A DNA stretch of 64,000 nt from Gnetum montanum (lineage: Eukaryota > Streptophyta > Gnetopsida > Gnetales > Gnetaceae): the NCBI GenBank assembly GCA_015680685.1, contig MNCI01000820.1, positions 82,212 through 146,211 of the forward strand, given 5' to 3'. Position 1 is the first letter of the stretch, and each line of letters opens with the position of its first letter. Made by a program: the position numbers and the translations under genes. This document shows, piece by piece, positions 34,101-44,855 of this stretch. Under the pieces are notes generated by a model that saw only the letters and a program-made list of their open reading frames with translations, was not told the DNA's origin and ran no database searches.

Positions 34101-35046
34101 CATTTGAGGAAAAACGGGCCCATCAGGAGACCAATCCTCATGCAACCAGCCGTGAACTTGAAAACATTCAAAGGCCCTAGAGAATTGTCTAGGATAATTG
34201 ACAATAGCATCCTTCGTCTGGTTTAGCACTGCAACATGAAGAGTGGGGCCCATCATGAACACCTCCAAGGCTATGCGCTCTAAGGCAAGCCCGCTATCAT
34301 CCTCATGCAATCCATGCTCAACAAAATAGGGCCTGCGAAAGAACAAGTATTCATACGTAAAAAATGATATAACGTTAAAGGAACCAAAGTTGATACAAGT
34401 ATAAAAGAGCATACTTGTCTACTCTGTATATTGTTCTAGGTAGATTTTGGAATAGTGTATGTACATGGTAGGCTAGAAAAAGTGTGCTATTACTGTTGTA
34501 ATGGCTGTAAGACGGTAATCCCCACACACGGGTCAAAGGACATGTAGATTTATGACCTTTGGGAGTGCCTCCCTTGACTATATATGGTCCCTTGTCCACG
34601 TCAACAACGAAAGCTAACATGCCTCATGTTGAGCCGGGTAACATGGTCTCAACAATATCATGAGTCAGTTGCTCATTCAAATGAGACCATATGACAATGC
34701 TAAAATTCTACAAAATGAATGATAAAAATGCACCAACATTTGGATGAAACCATATTACATGCGGCCCAATCCACATGTCATAACTAGGCATGTTCGGTTC
34801 CAAAGGGCCAAACCAAGATAGCACACCAACAAGTTCAACCACAAGGAGAAAAGGCTTAAGTCCCCTGCATAGAGCTAGAACGTTAGGTAAGCAACTTAAA
34901 ATATATAAAACATATAAAATAAAAGAAAAATAAATAAATAAATAATTAAACCCAACAAGTAAATAATATTCAACACACACAAGACTACCCCATGAGAGAA
35001 GAACACTAATGTTCATTTGGTGTATTCGATGCTCGTTGGGGAACAT
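31165..35046 (-). pseudogene. Antisense intron-containing gene inside element B
   Basis: Unrecognised protein, opposite in strand to gag and pol. Exons (minus): possible first 34988-35046; 34415-34864; 34061-34332; about 32970-33962; 32529-32802; 32242-32445; 31369-32147; 31165-31254. Introns are 80-170 bp with GT-AG ends (GTATGC..TTTCGCAG, GTAAAT..TTCTACAG, GTATGT..AACACTAG, GTGTGT..TTGTAG, GTGAGT..GTTATAG) and adjoining exons agree in phase (2, 1, 1, 1, 0). The intron near 32803-32970 has alternative sites. The last exon ends GEFGDQPPPNTNA and stop. Notable parts: YRVD-K-PYFVEHGLHEDDSG, FQVHGWLHEDWSPDGPVF, acidic EEEETREEATEA, and a coiled-coil-like IKHLWDEVQSLNKNLAKV. About ten in-frame stops, mostly one C-to-T step from Gln or Arg codons, show decay. 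It recalls the extra ORFs of Tat elements and plant-mobile-domain proteins, not proven. Confidence 0.72.
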
Positions 35047-35081
35047 TGAGGTCCATTAGACATTAGTTCATTACAAGCAAC

Positions 35082-35580
35082 ATGAAACCAACATTCGCAG
35101 TAAAAGCATTCAAACTGTTTGTTCCAAGAAACATAGTGCTAGCATGTAATGAGCATTCGATAACTCATGCCATCTTGAATAACCCTTCAACCCCCCCTAC
35201 TACAGCTCACGCTGCAACTCGGCAACTCACATTGGAAGCAGTGCACATTGCGAAACAACTCACGCCGGAAGTAGCGCACGCTGAAAAAAAACTCACGTTG
35301 GAAGCAGTGCATGCTACGAGACAACTTATGCTGCAAAAGCAGCTAACGCTGGGAAGTAGATCTAGGCCAAAAAATCCGTTTTCTCTAGGCACATTGATGC
35401 CTAGGAAAAAATCAGTCTGCTTTGGGATGCTGACGCCTAGGCACAAATTAGTTTTTTCTCTCTTGGTCACTCACGCCCAGACACAAAAATTGTTCTTTTC
35501 TCTAGGTGTTCACGCTCATGCCCTCGGCACCCAACTCACACCCTTGCCCCTCACCTTGGGACAGCCCTGTCTCTAGCTCA
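35082..35580. repeat. Degenerate CACGCT-type repeats upstream of the antisense gene
   Basis: Imperfect ~30-bp units such as CAACTCACGCTGGAAGCAGT and CACGCCTAGGCACAAA follow each other, using the same ACGCT words as the B leader and LTR. The plus strand is open for 164 codons here only because the repeat lacks stops in one frame; I do not treat it as a gene. Confidence 0.55.
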
Positions 35581-36529
35581 TGCTAAGAATGGCCCTACTT
35601 GGAAAGAATGTACCTGAGGGAAGTTTGGGAATCATGAGATCACCGCGGCATTAGTTTTGACTTTAGGTGGGGATTGTTTACTAGTCCCAGTCGCAACCTA
35701 CACCAAGGATTAGCACACACCCTACAACCCTGCAACTCACGATGATGCACACGGCCTTACAAATCATGTTGGACATGCCCTGGGTCACTCATGCTAACGG
35801 ATCCTTACGCTACCCATACTCACACCATTGCACAAGAAAACAACCACAAACAAAAAAAGGCAAGCTCCAAAACCCTAGTAATGTCCCTGACACCCGAAAT
35901 TTATAGTGAAGATCCATGATATAAACACCAAAATCCAAAAAACATTTCACGTTGAAATCGTAGCAAAATGGCAACCCTAATGGCTCATGCTGTACTCATG
36001 TTATGGCAGAACGACGTAAAAAAAAAGATACCTGTGTAGGGTCTCCATCCATGATGAAATCGTGGGTTGAGGAAGGTGTTGGAGCAGTTCTTCACTCTCC
36101 TCTACAAATGCCAAGCTTGCCTGCTTCTCCCCTTTGCCTCATTGGTCTTGCCTCCATTTGCCCTTCATTTTGCTCATGCTGCCCTGCACTTCCTGTTGCT
36201 CACGTACCCTACACTTCTTGTTGCTCGTGTTGCCAACATTAACGCACGCTATGCACTTCAACATTCCTTTTCCACCCTTGTTTCAATTTATCCACTATTT
36301 ATTTATTTTTTATTTTACAGTGTGCTTCTCTTTTTGTGTTGTGCCTTTTTATTATTATTATCATTATTTACTTTGTTTCCATTTTTCATGTTCTTAGGAT
36401 AGTTTCTTTTTATTTTTGTGCATGTTATTTCTTATGAGGTAAGGCATATGCAAAAAAAAAAAAAGGAGTCCGAAAATCTATGAAATCATGAAAAATCATA
36501 ACATTATTCACATGAAACATGAATGCCAT
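35581..36529. other. Non-coding part of B between antisense gene and pol
   Basis: Possible promoter region of the antisense gene: minus-strand TATAAAT at 35899-35905 in a CACTATAAATTTCGGG context. Pyrimidine-rich stretch at 36250-36400 on the plus strand ending TTTTATTTTACAG could act as a 3' splice site for a plus-strand intron before pol, as known for Ogre-type Tat elements; this is inference. A-run at 36451-36463. Confidence 0.4.
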
Positions 36530-36605
36530 GTGTGGCCCGGTATGGCGTAAAACTACCATGTAGTCCAAGTATGACATTAAACTACCATTATACTTGCATC
36601 AGGAC
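36530..36605 (+). repeat. Degenerate 'AAACTACCAT' repeat, site 2 in B
   Basis: Two to three units like CGGTATGGCGTAAAACTACC and AGTATGACATTAAACTACC, matching sites 1 and 3. Confidence 0.6.
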
Positions 36606-36700
36606 GTGAATTAATTACACAAAGCTAGTTTATGCAGCAACTCCCTCATCAAAGAATCTCACTCACCTTGCTCCTGGTTTAGATTGGTAGGAGCAAGCAT

Positions 36701-39700
36701 ATGGACAGCAAGAAACTCTTTTCAACATTGTCTATCAATGGCCCATACGGGATCATAAAAAGAGCAATTAATATAGAAGCCTTAGATCTAGACTCATCTA
36801 CCTATGCTAATTTCGTGGCATCCACTCAAGAAACATCAGACTGTTCTAAGGATTTGACTAAAAATTTAGACCTAGAGGTTGGCAACATCACTGAAGATCC
36901 TCTCATTGAAATCCCCATTCTGACTACTAATGACGAAACTAGAACATTGAAACTAAGTGCCCTATTGAATCCTCAACTCACCAATGAAACTATTCAAGTA
37001 TTGAAAGATAATATCAAGACTTTCGCATGGTCATATACTGACATGCCAGGGTTGGACCCTCGAATCGTCCAACATAACATCATCCTTGATGAAAAGATTA
37101 AACCAGTGAAACAAAAGGCATAAAAAGTTAGACCTGAGGTAGCGTTAGTAGTCCGTGATGAAATTACAAAGCTCTACCAAGCTGGTTTCATCTGGGCAGT
37201 TGACTATTCTGATTGGATATCAAACATTGTTGTAGTCCCTAAGAAAAATGGTAGTATACGCATATGCATTGACTTCCGTGATCTCAACACAGTCACTATA
37301 AAGGATGACTTCCCGCTGCCCAGCATCGATCAACTCATTGACACAACTGCTGGGCACGCTTTGTTATCCTTTATGGATGGATTTTCAGGATACAACCAAA
37401 TAAGAATCAATCCAGAGCACCAACTTAGGACAACCTTCACAACACCTTGGGGCACATTTTGTTATACAATGATGTCATTCAGCCTTAAGAATGCTGGTGC
37501 TACGTATCAACAAGCAATGACATACATATTTAGCGATTACATGCTTGATTTGCTCAACGATTATGTAGATTACATCGCAGTCAAGTCTAAAACAATTGAA
37601 CAGCATGCAAAGGATTTAGACTTAGTTCTTAAATGATGTCTTAAACATGACCTTAGACTCAACCTGAAGAAGTGTATCTTTGGTGTTAAAACAAAAAAAA
37701 TGCTTGGCTTCGTGGTCTCCGAAATAGGGATACGAGTAGACCCTGATAAGTTTAAACCAATAACAAGTATGCAATCGCCTAGGAACCTTACCAAATTACA
37801 TGGTCTACAAGGTAGATTGCAATTCATCAGACTCTTTATCACAAAATGATGGATAAGCTGAAGCTAATGCAACACTTACTATGAAAGTATGTGCATTTCC
37901 AGTGGACTCAACAGTGCCAGGAAGCATTTGAAAACATAAAAATGGAGCTGGCTCAATTGCCAATAGTTCATCCCCCACAAAGCGAGAAACCTTTTTACAT
38001 CTACCTCGCAACATCCGATACATCTATTGCATTCATGCTTTGCCAAAAATGAGAAGATGGAATTGAGATCCCCGTGTACTATTTAAGCCATGCCTTAATT
38101 GCCTATGAACAATGATACAATGACATAGAGAGATCATGTCTTGCCCTAGTCTTTTCCTTGAAGAAGTGGCAATATTATCTCTTCCGTAACCAAGTCTATA
38201 TCATTTGCAAAGATAATGTGATTCGCACTATCACTAACAACATCTATGAATCAAGTAGGATAGCCAGATGGAAAGCGCTGATTGCTGAGTTTGACTTACG
38301 CTATGTAGCTCAATCCTCCACTAAAGGTCAAGAAGTAGTCAATCAATTGATCGCTTCACCCACACAAGATCAAGCGACAACCAATCCTGAATTCCCTGAT
38401 GAAAACATCAATAGCATGAACATTGTGACTGATAGCTATGATGTAATCCTTTACTTCGATGGAGCTTCAACTTCCCAAGGAGAAAGTGCTGCAGCCATCA
38501 TAATGTATCCCTCTGGAGAAATTTGATCCTTTTCCTATCGACTAACCTTCCCTTGTACCAACAACGTGGCAGAGTACGAAGGTCTTCTTAGAGGCCTTAT
38601 AGTAGCACTAACTTTGGGAATCACACGTGTTGTAGTTTGAGGTGACTCATAGTTAGTAATCAATCAAGTCACAGAGGTTTACACATGCAAGGCTCCTCAT
38701 TTGCAATCATACTGTGACTTGACTAAACACTTGCTGAAATAATTGATCAACGTAGATGTGCAACATGTTCCTAGTAATGAAAATACCATCACCGATGCAC
38801 TTGCTACGCTAGCCTTAAACATGACACTTGAGATGTTCCATGCATTGCCCAGTTCTATAACAAATTGTCCCAAACCTATAACTGATTCTCTCAATGAAAT
38901 ACCCATAGCGTCCATCAGCACTACACAAGCAATAGAATGGTACGATGACATAAAAGAGTACCTTGTACAAGGCGAACCACCACAACATCTGACGAGTGCC
39001 CAAAAAGATGCAGTGTGAAAATGCTCTCGACAATATGCATTAATAGGAGACACCTTGTGTCGTAGATCCTATGAAGGTATTCTATTAGTATGTGTCAGTA
39101 GCATTGACAGTCAAACAATTGTGGAACAGGTTCACGAAGGACTTTGCAGAGGGCATATAGCACCCAGAGCAATGGTAACGAAAATTAGACGTTTGGGCTA
39201 CTACTGGCCACACATGGAGTACGATTGCTTCTCTAGGGTCAGGAAATGTAACATTTGCCAAAGGCATGGTAACCTAATACATGTGCCACCTAATGAGTTT
39301 CATACGGCACAAATCACATGGCCATTCCAAAAATGGTGATTAGACATCATTGGGCCGATAACACCACCATCTTCAGCAGAACATAGCTTCATCATCACTG
39401 CAACCGAATATTTCATAGAATGGGTAGAAGCTATCCCCCTTAGGAAAACCATGTCTAAACATGTTTGCAATTTCATATTAGAAAACATCGTGATCTGCTT
39501 TGGTATCCCGATGACCATAGTCACCGATAATGGACCATAGTTCAGCAGTATGGATACTAAAAGCTTTTGTGAAAGCCTAGGTATTAAACACTTGTTTTCA
39601 TTACCATATTACCCACAGAGAAATGGTCAAGAAGAGTCTACGAATAAAATGATCATCATGGTGCTCGAAAAGATGTTGAATCAAAGCAAGAGACGATGGC

Positions 39701-40176
39701 ACAAGCAGTTAATCTATGCATTATGGGCATGCCGAACAACACATTGAATGTCCACAGGTAAGATGCCATATAGCCTTGTATACGGATCTGAAGCTGTGTT
39801 ACCTTTGGAGTTACAGGTTCCCTCATTGTAGATAACACTCTCTAACCTCCTCGATGAAGGTCAGAATAATGAACTACGCATTATTGACCTTAACTCAATG
39901 GAGGAAGAAAGGGTACGAGCGCTTGATCAAATCGAATGGTACTAGAGACAACAACGATGACATCATCAACACAATCCACATAAGTAGCTGATCAAGGAAG
40001 GTGACCTAGTTCTCAAGGTAGTCTGCGAACACTCAAACAAATTCTCAGCTAACTGGGAAGGGCCATACTTAGTCATCAAGGCATATGATAATGGGGCATT
40101 CAAACTCATTGACATGGATAGAAATGAGTTCGACAATCGTACAAATCACATGTACCTGAAACCATTCTATGTTTGA
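36701..40176 (+). pseudogene. B pol: RT, RNase H, second RNase H, integrase
   Basis: RT at about 36950-37800: FRDLNTVTIKDDFPLPSIDQ, FMDGFSGYNQIRINPEHQ; the catalytic motif reads YVDYIAVK at 37562 where YVDDI is expected (second Asp to Tyr). RNase H follows with YLFRNQVYIICKDN. A second, archaeal-like RNase H starts at DVILYFDGASTSQGE near 38440 and has TNNVAEYEGLLRGL, a Tat-lineage mark. Integrase: HHCC zinc region near 39130-39270 (HEGLCRGHIAPRAM..CNICQRHG), core with the Asp of DIIGPI, IVTDNGP and the Glu region RNGQEESTNK, then a C-terminal KFSANWEGPYLVIKAY segment ending in TGA. The frame changes once between 37640 and 38150, and more than ten stops occur. Confidence 0.9.
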
Positions 40177-40199
40177 TGAGCTCAAGGTACGTATCGGTC

Positions 40200-40530
40200 C
40201 TGGTATCACAACCTAAAAATGATACCACAGAATAGTCCAAGAGCTATGACTTAAAACTAGCACCACAGAACATCCTGGTATTATGATAGTAAATCAACAC
40301 AACAGAGCTCTGTCCAGTATGGTACTAAACTACCATGCTTGTCCATCCAAAGTCTGCTAAGACTATAAACTAGTTTGCCTCTTCATAGTCTGCCACGACT
40401 ATAAAATAGCACTACACCATCCGCTACGATGATAAACTGGCAACGTTCAAAGGATTATGATGTGAAACTAATCCATAACAGTCCGCTAAGACTACAAATT
40501 GGTGACATCATCAACAACCTGGCGTCATTT
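40200..40530 (+). repeat. Degenerate 'GTCCGCTAAGACTATAAACT' repeat, site 3 in B
   Basis: Seven or more imperfect units of about 35-45 bp follow the pol stop, for example GTCTGCTAAGACTATAAACT, GTCTGCCACGACTATAAAAT and GTCCGCTAAGACTACAAATT. It is the longest of three related arrays in B. Confidence 0.75.
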
Positions 40531-41719
40531 GAAAAGACATGCTGCTATAGTTGGCTGTACGTGCTCACCAAAAACCTGCCACCTGATTTGTCACATAGAC
40601 TTAGATGAAACTGATGCTGTTCAAGATTTTTTTTCCTTAAAACTCCACATGATGGCTCCATTCCGTTGACTACATTCAAGTTTAAAGTGTTTAGCTAACT
40701 GAATCATTTGTGATTTTCTTGTCCCCTTGGAGTTGTGTTTGTAGGATGACACACTTGAAGCATTCATGCATAGATGCACTTCACCATGACGACAGGGTAT
40801 CACATTCTTCCTGATGCACACAACTGGGTTAATCAATCCATTCATAAGTACATCCCCAGTTCCTGATACATTCCCTATTTCCCATCATACCCCTTTATCT
40901 TATTCAATTACACCCCTAGATACATTCCACTTAGTTCAAAATTCTTAATACACTATTGCACACTGTAATTCCCTTAGCAGTTGTAATGCAAAACATAGTA
41001 CACAATGCATGACACAAAATGCTAGTGCTCAAACATGAGCATGGTACAAAAAGCAAGCTCTTTTAAAAAGACCAAGAAAAGAAAAAAAAGAAAAAAAAAG
41101 AAAAAGATAAAATAAGAAAAAAGGAAAAGAAGAAACAAAAAAAAAAAGAAAGAAAAAGAACAAAAAGGTCAAAGAGTAAAATGCATGGAAAAGGTCTTCA
41201 TGACCCCATCGACATCATAAACAAAAGACTATTGGCTACTCTCATACAAGCCCCAGGAGAGAGAGAAATTGTCTTAGAAAACAGTTACACTCATGTCTCA
41301 AAGAGACCATGTTGTGCATCATCGCGTGGCTTTGGATGTTTACAACAGGCCTTGTAAACACTCTACAAAAGTCATGTTTCTCCAAAGAATGCACCTCCAA
41401 TGTCTTGGTTTTGAGTCTGCTGAAAACTCGGCTATTGACAAGGACCAATGACACAACTTGCTCATGCGAGAGCATTCCTCTCCCACAATTCTGGCAACAC
41501 TTATAACCCTTGATCATCTTTTGATTTCCCCAGTTACAACCAATCCCCTTGCATCTTGAATTACATTTCCCCAATCCCTTGTACTTTTGAACATGGTGCA
41601 ATGACATCTAGCCAAGGGCCGATGGACAATGCTTGGTACTTGGTTGTTCATGGTGTTTTGTACTTCTTTGTCGACGCCTCTCGGGTGGATTCCTCTAGAC
41701 GTCAACAAAGAGGGACCAA
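40531..41719 (+). other. B 3' untranslated region with purine tract
   Basis: No gene. An almost pure A/G tract runs from about 41060 to 41172. The polypurine tract proper should be the AACAAAGAGGGA just before the 3' LTR at 41720. Confidence 0.55.
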
Positions 41720-43631
41720 TGAAACACCACGAAATTTTAGCTTAACATTTTGAAACAAGAACGACTCAAGCCCTTTTTGGCATTCAAGAGGCAAAACTTG
41801 ACTAAGGCATGGAGCTCACAGCTAGCTTGCTCATGCTGTCAAGCTAGCTTGCCCTCAACGTGACCAACCCTGACAACTTCCAAATTAGGTCAAAACGGTC
41901 CTAATTTGAATGAGCAAGGCTTCCTCGGGGCCCACTGATGGCTACTCTAAGTTTTAGCATCCAAAATCCAAGATTTCAAGTCAAAATCACACAAATCTTG
42001 CTACTCAAGTTGAGGTCATGCCCAGGTCACGCTGGTAGCGTAAGTCTAGCGTGAGTCAGTGTGAGTAACATAAAAAAGCCTCAAAATAGTGTTAAAATGG
42101 CCTAATTTCGAGGGTACAAGGCCCCCTCAAGGTCCACTAATGATTGCTCTAGGTCCTAGCCCTCAAAATTCTAATTTCAAGCTCAAAAATACATCGTTTT
42201 CAATGCTCATGCCTAGGTCACATTGGTATCATGTTGGAGTCATGCCTAGCTCACACTAACAACGTGAGCTACCAAAATGACCTAGATCAAGGCATAAATA
42301 GGCTCAGATTTAGCTTGTAGGTTGTCCCTAAGTCCAGGTAGTAGTTGCACTTGAAAGATAGGTCTCAAAAATTAAGATTTGATGTGAAATGTACCATCCC
42401 AGCTTGCTCACACCTAGGTCACATTGAGGTCACGCTGACAGCATGAGGCTAGCGTGAGCTACCAAAAGTGGCCTAAATCCAAGCACAAACAGGCTCAAAT
42501 TAAACATGCAGAATGTCCTCAAGGTTAGGTAGCAGTTACACTTCAAAGATAGGTCTTAAAGGTGGAATTTTGACACAAAACACATCATTGTTTGTCATGC
42601 ACGCTGAGGTGACGCTGGGGTCACGCTGAGGTCACACTGATAGCATGAGTCCAGTGTGAGCACTGGTCACGAACGAGCAAAAAAACTTCAGACGCACGCT
42701 GAGGGCATGCCAGGACAAGATCAATGCATGCTGGCAACCTTGGTGGAGCAAAAACATTTCCAGAAGTAGTCAGTTCACAGATTCAGAAATTCCAAGCGAG
42801 CCAGAGGAAAATGCTCTTATTGTACATTATCAGCCATTATAAAGTTTTCACATTTTTGAGTTGGTCAAGCTCTTATGCTACAGATTGTACATGCTTTAAT
42901 GAGTGTAAGCCAGCTTGCACAAGCTAAAACAGATTGTAAGATACAGTGCATCCGGCCTAGAACGTAGTCTGCCTATGTACACCTATCACACGATCTGTTT
43001 TTCTCTCATCTCACAGCCATTGACCTCATTCACAAATCCTACTCCCAAGCCTAGCAAAAGGTATAAATATCCTATTCATTGACATAAATGGGGTTGGAAA
43101 TTTTGCAAAAGGGGACGACCTAAAAAGCATTGACTCGCAACCTTGGATGCTCGAGCGCACGTGATTCCTAGCACTTGAGCATCTGCAAATGCTTCATCCT
43201 TCATCCCGGGGCTTGACGCTTGACCTATAATCTACACACATAGCTGCATTTTGACTAGTGCACTTTATTCTCTAAATCAATACAATACAGTCTTTTTCCT
43301 TCCATTACACTATTTACATTATTCTGGTTCATTGCGTTGTTTACATTATTCTGGTTCGTTGTTTTACATTTGCATCATTCTGGTCCATTCTTACGTTTCA
43401 TCTACACTCCGTTTACATATTTGTATTATGTTTATTATGATAACCCCAGCACAAGCTATAGCTTACGCTCGGGTAAGTCCTTGGTTGATTTGTGTGCAAA
43501 CCATCCAAGGCACTCTACCTTCATTTTTCCAGCTTGCCCTCACGCGAAGGCAGGGTCAACTGTATCTCTCCAGAGATATTTCGACGTTCATTTTTTCCTC
43601 TAGCCTTACATTGACAATTTTGGATAGTACA
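41720..43631 (+). repeat. B 3' LTR
   Basis: 1912 bp, pairs with 24378-26301, with the same ~190-bp internal units and TATA box (43062-43069). Relative to it the 5' LTR has a small duplication near 24480. Confidence 0.92.
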
Positions 43632-43636
43632 GGCGT

Positions 43637-43730
43637 TGCAGGTGCATTGAGAGTCATGGCAATTGTATCAGCAACCACTTCTGCCGCAACTTCCTATCCT
43701 TGGGGTTGCATTACTAGGACAGTTGCCCCT
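43637..43730 (-). pseudogene. C env-position ORF, middle fragment between B and A2
   Basis: Less than 100 bp of element C left between two inserted elements. It reads ATVLVMQPQG, a stop, then EVAAEVVADTIAMTLNAPA in the frame that connects the pieces at 49647-50954 and 23400-24377. Confidence 0.7.
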
Positions 43731-44715
43731 TGATGAGTCATGGTCTATCAGGCCCAATTATTAGAGTCTAGTTATCGGAGCCCTGGTTTGATAGGTCCTG
43801 ATACTGGATCCTTGATATTGGGGCTATGTTAACTAGGCTGCGTATACGGGGCCCCGTATACGTGGCCCCGTCGATGCATCCACCCATGCATTGATGCAGC
43901 CTTGTATACATGGCCCCGTCGACGCATCCACCCATGCGTTGACACAACCTCGTTTACACAAAGTCTATTTTTAACTATAAATAAGCATGCACCTACCACA
44001 CATAGGCATCTTTCGAGTAGTTGTAGTGAAGCCCTTGTAGTTTTTTTCCATAGGAGCTAGACTATTTTCCCAAGTGCATGCCCGTAGTGTGATGCTTGTA
44101 ATTGTACGACACCTTTATTCAAGTGTGACGTACTTGGATGCACACATGACCAGAAATAAAGATCAAGATTACTTCATCATTGCAGCATTCACTTAGTTTT
44201 AATTGTTTAATTATTATTGTTATTTATTATTTTCTTAGTTAATATTTCTTTATCATCGTTTACTATTCCTATTGTTAAATGTAGAATGAGTACAACTTAA
44301 TCACAAGCATTTAAGTGTGACTACTTGGTAACCCAGTAGCGTACCAAGGATCTACAGTTGGTAATCCCAGTAGTAGTTGTGCACAAGGTCTAAGATGTGT
44401 ACAAATGATTAAGGAACAGATGCTCATCGCACTTAGGCTAGCTTAGAATTCATTTCCTATTGCTTATTAGTTTAATCAAAGATTAGGTTCCATTGTCTCT
44501 AGGAGTAGCACTAGTTTAGGATCACATCATACGCCTCAATCTAGACTAAACCATAAGTGAAAAAGCAAATAATAGTCTAGGTGGGAAGATAGTGAACTGC
44601 GATCAACATGTAACTATCTAGATACCACAACTAGCTCGTCTGAGGAGTTCGACTGGATCGTGCGTGAACGCTCATATTCGTATGGTTGAGTGTAGGGGTA
44701 CCTCATCACTCATCA
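43731..44715 (+). repeat. A2 5' LTR
   Basis: 985 bp, TGATGAGTCATGG...CACTCATCA. TATA box TATAAATA at 43976-43983. Contains CG-rich units (GTCGACGCATCCACCCATGC) in two tandem copies at about 43868-43950. Confidence 0.9.
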
Positions 44716-44734
44716 TTGGTGCCATTTCTGGGGA
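44716..44734 (+). other. A2 primer-binding site
   Basis: TTGGTGCCATTTCTGGGGA directly follows the LTR; compare A1 and C at the same position. Confidence 0.65.
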
Positions 44735-44855
44735 TGGTTTTAGTTCTCTAGATTAGTTATATCATACAAGGTCGCTGTATAGGAATTACCGATATATCTT
44801 TTAGGGAGAAATAATTACAAAAATTCACATACAAATTCACACATGGTTCACAACA

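Larger units (their letters stand above)
24378..43631 (+). mobile_element. Element B: 19.3-kb Tat-like Ty3/gypsy with an antisense gene
   Basis: Plus strand: 5' LTR, primer site, repeat-rich leader, gag, protease, a 6-kb insert with an antisense intron-bearing gene, RT, two RNase H domains, integrase, spacer, 3' LTR. Target duplication AGCGT (24373-24377) versus GGCGT (43632-43636), one mismatch. Long LTRs (1.9 kb), large size and the second RNase H after the usual one mark the Tat lineage (family knowledge). The host sequence is C's env-position ORF, whose frame is restored by removal of B. In the first ~110 bp of the LTRs I count about nine differences, all transitions. Stops, one frameshift in pol and a changed RT catalytic residue make it non-functional. 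Confidence 0.9.

Noticed and set aside
35082-35576. Plus-strand frame of 164 codons in B
   Set aside because: It follows degenerate CACGCT-type repeats and the apparent protein is low-complexity; no domain and it lies upstream of and opposite to the antisense gene.
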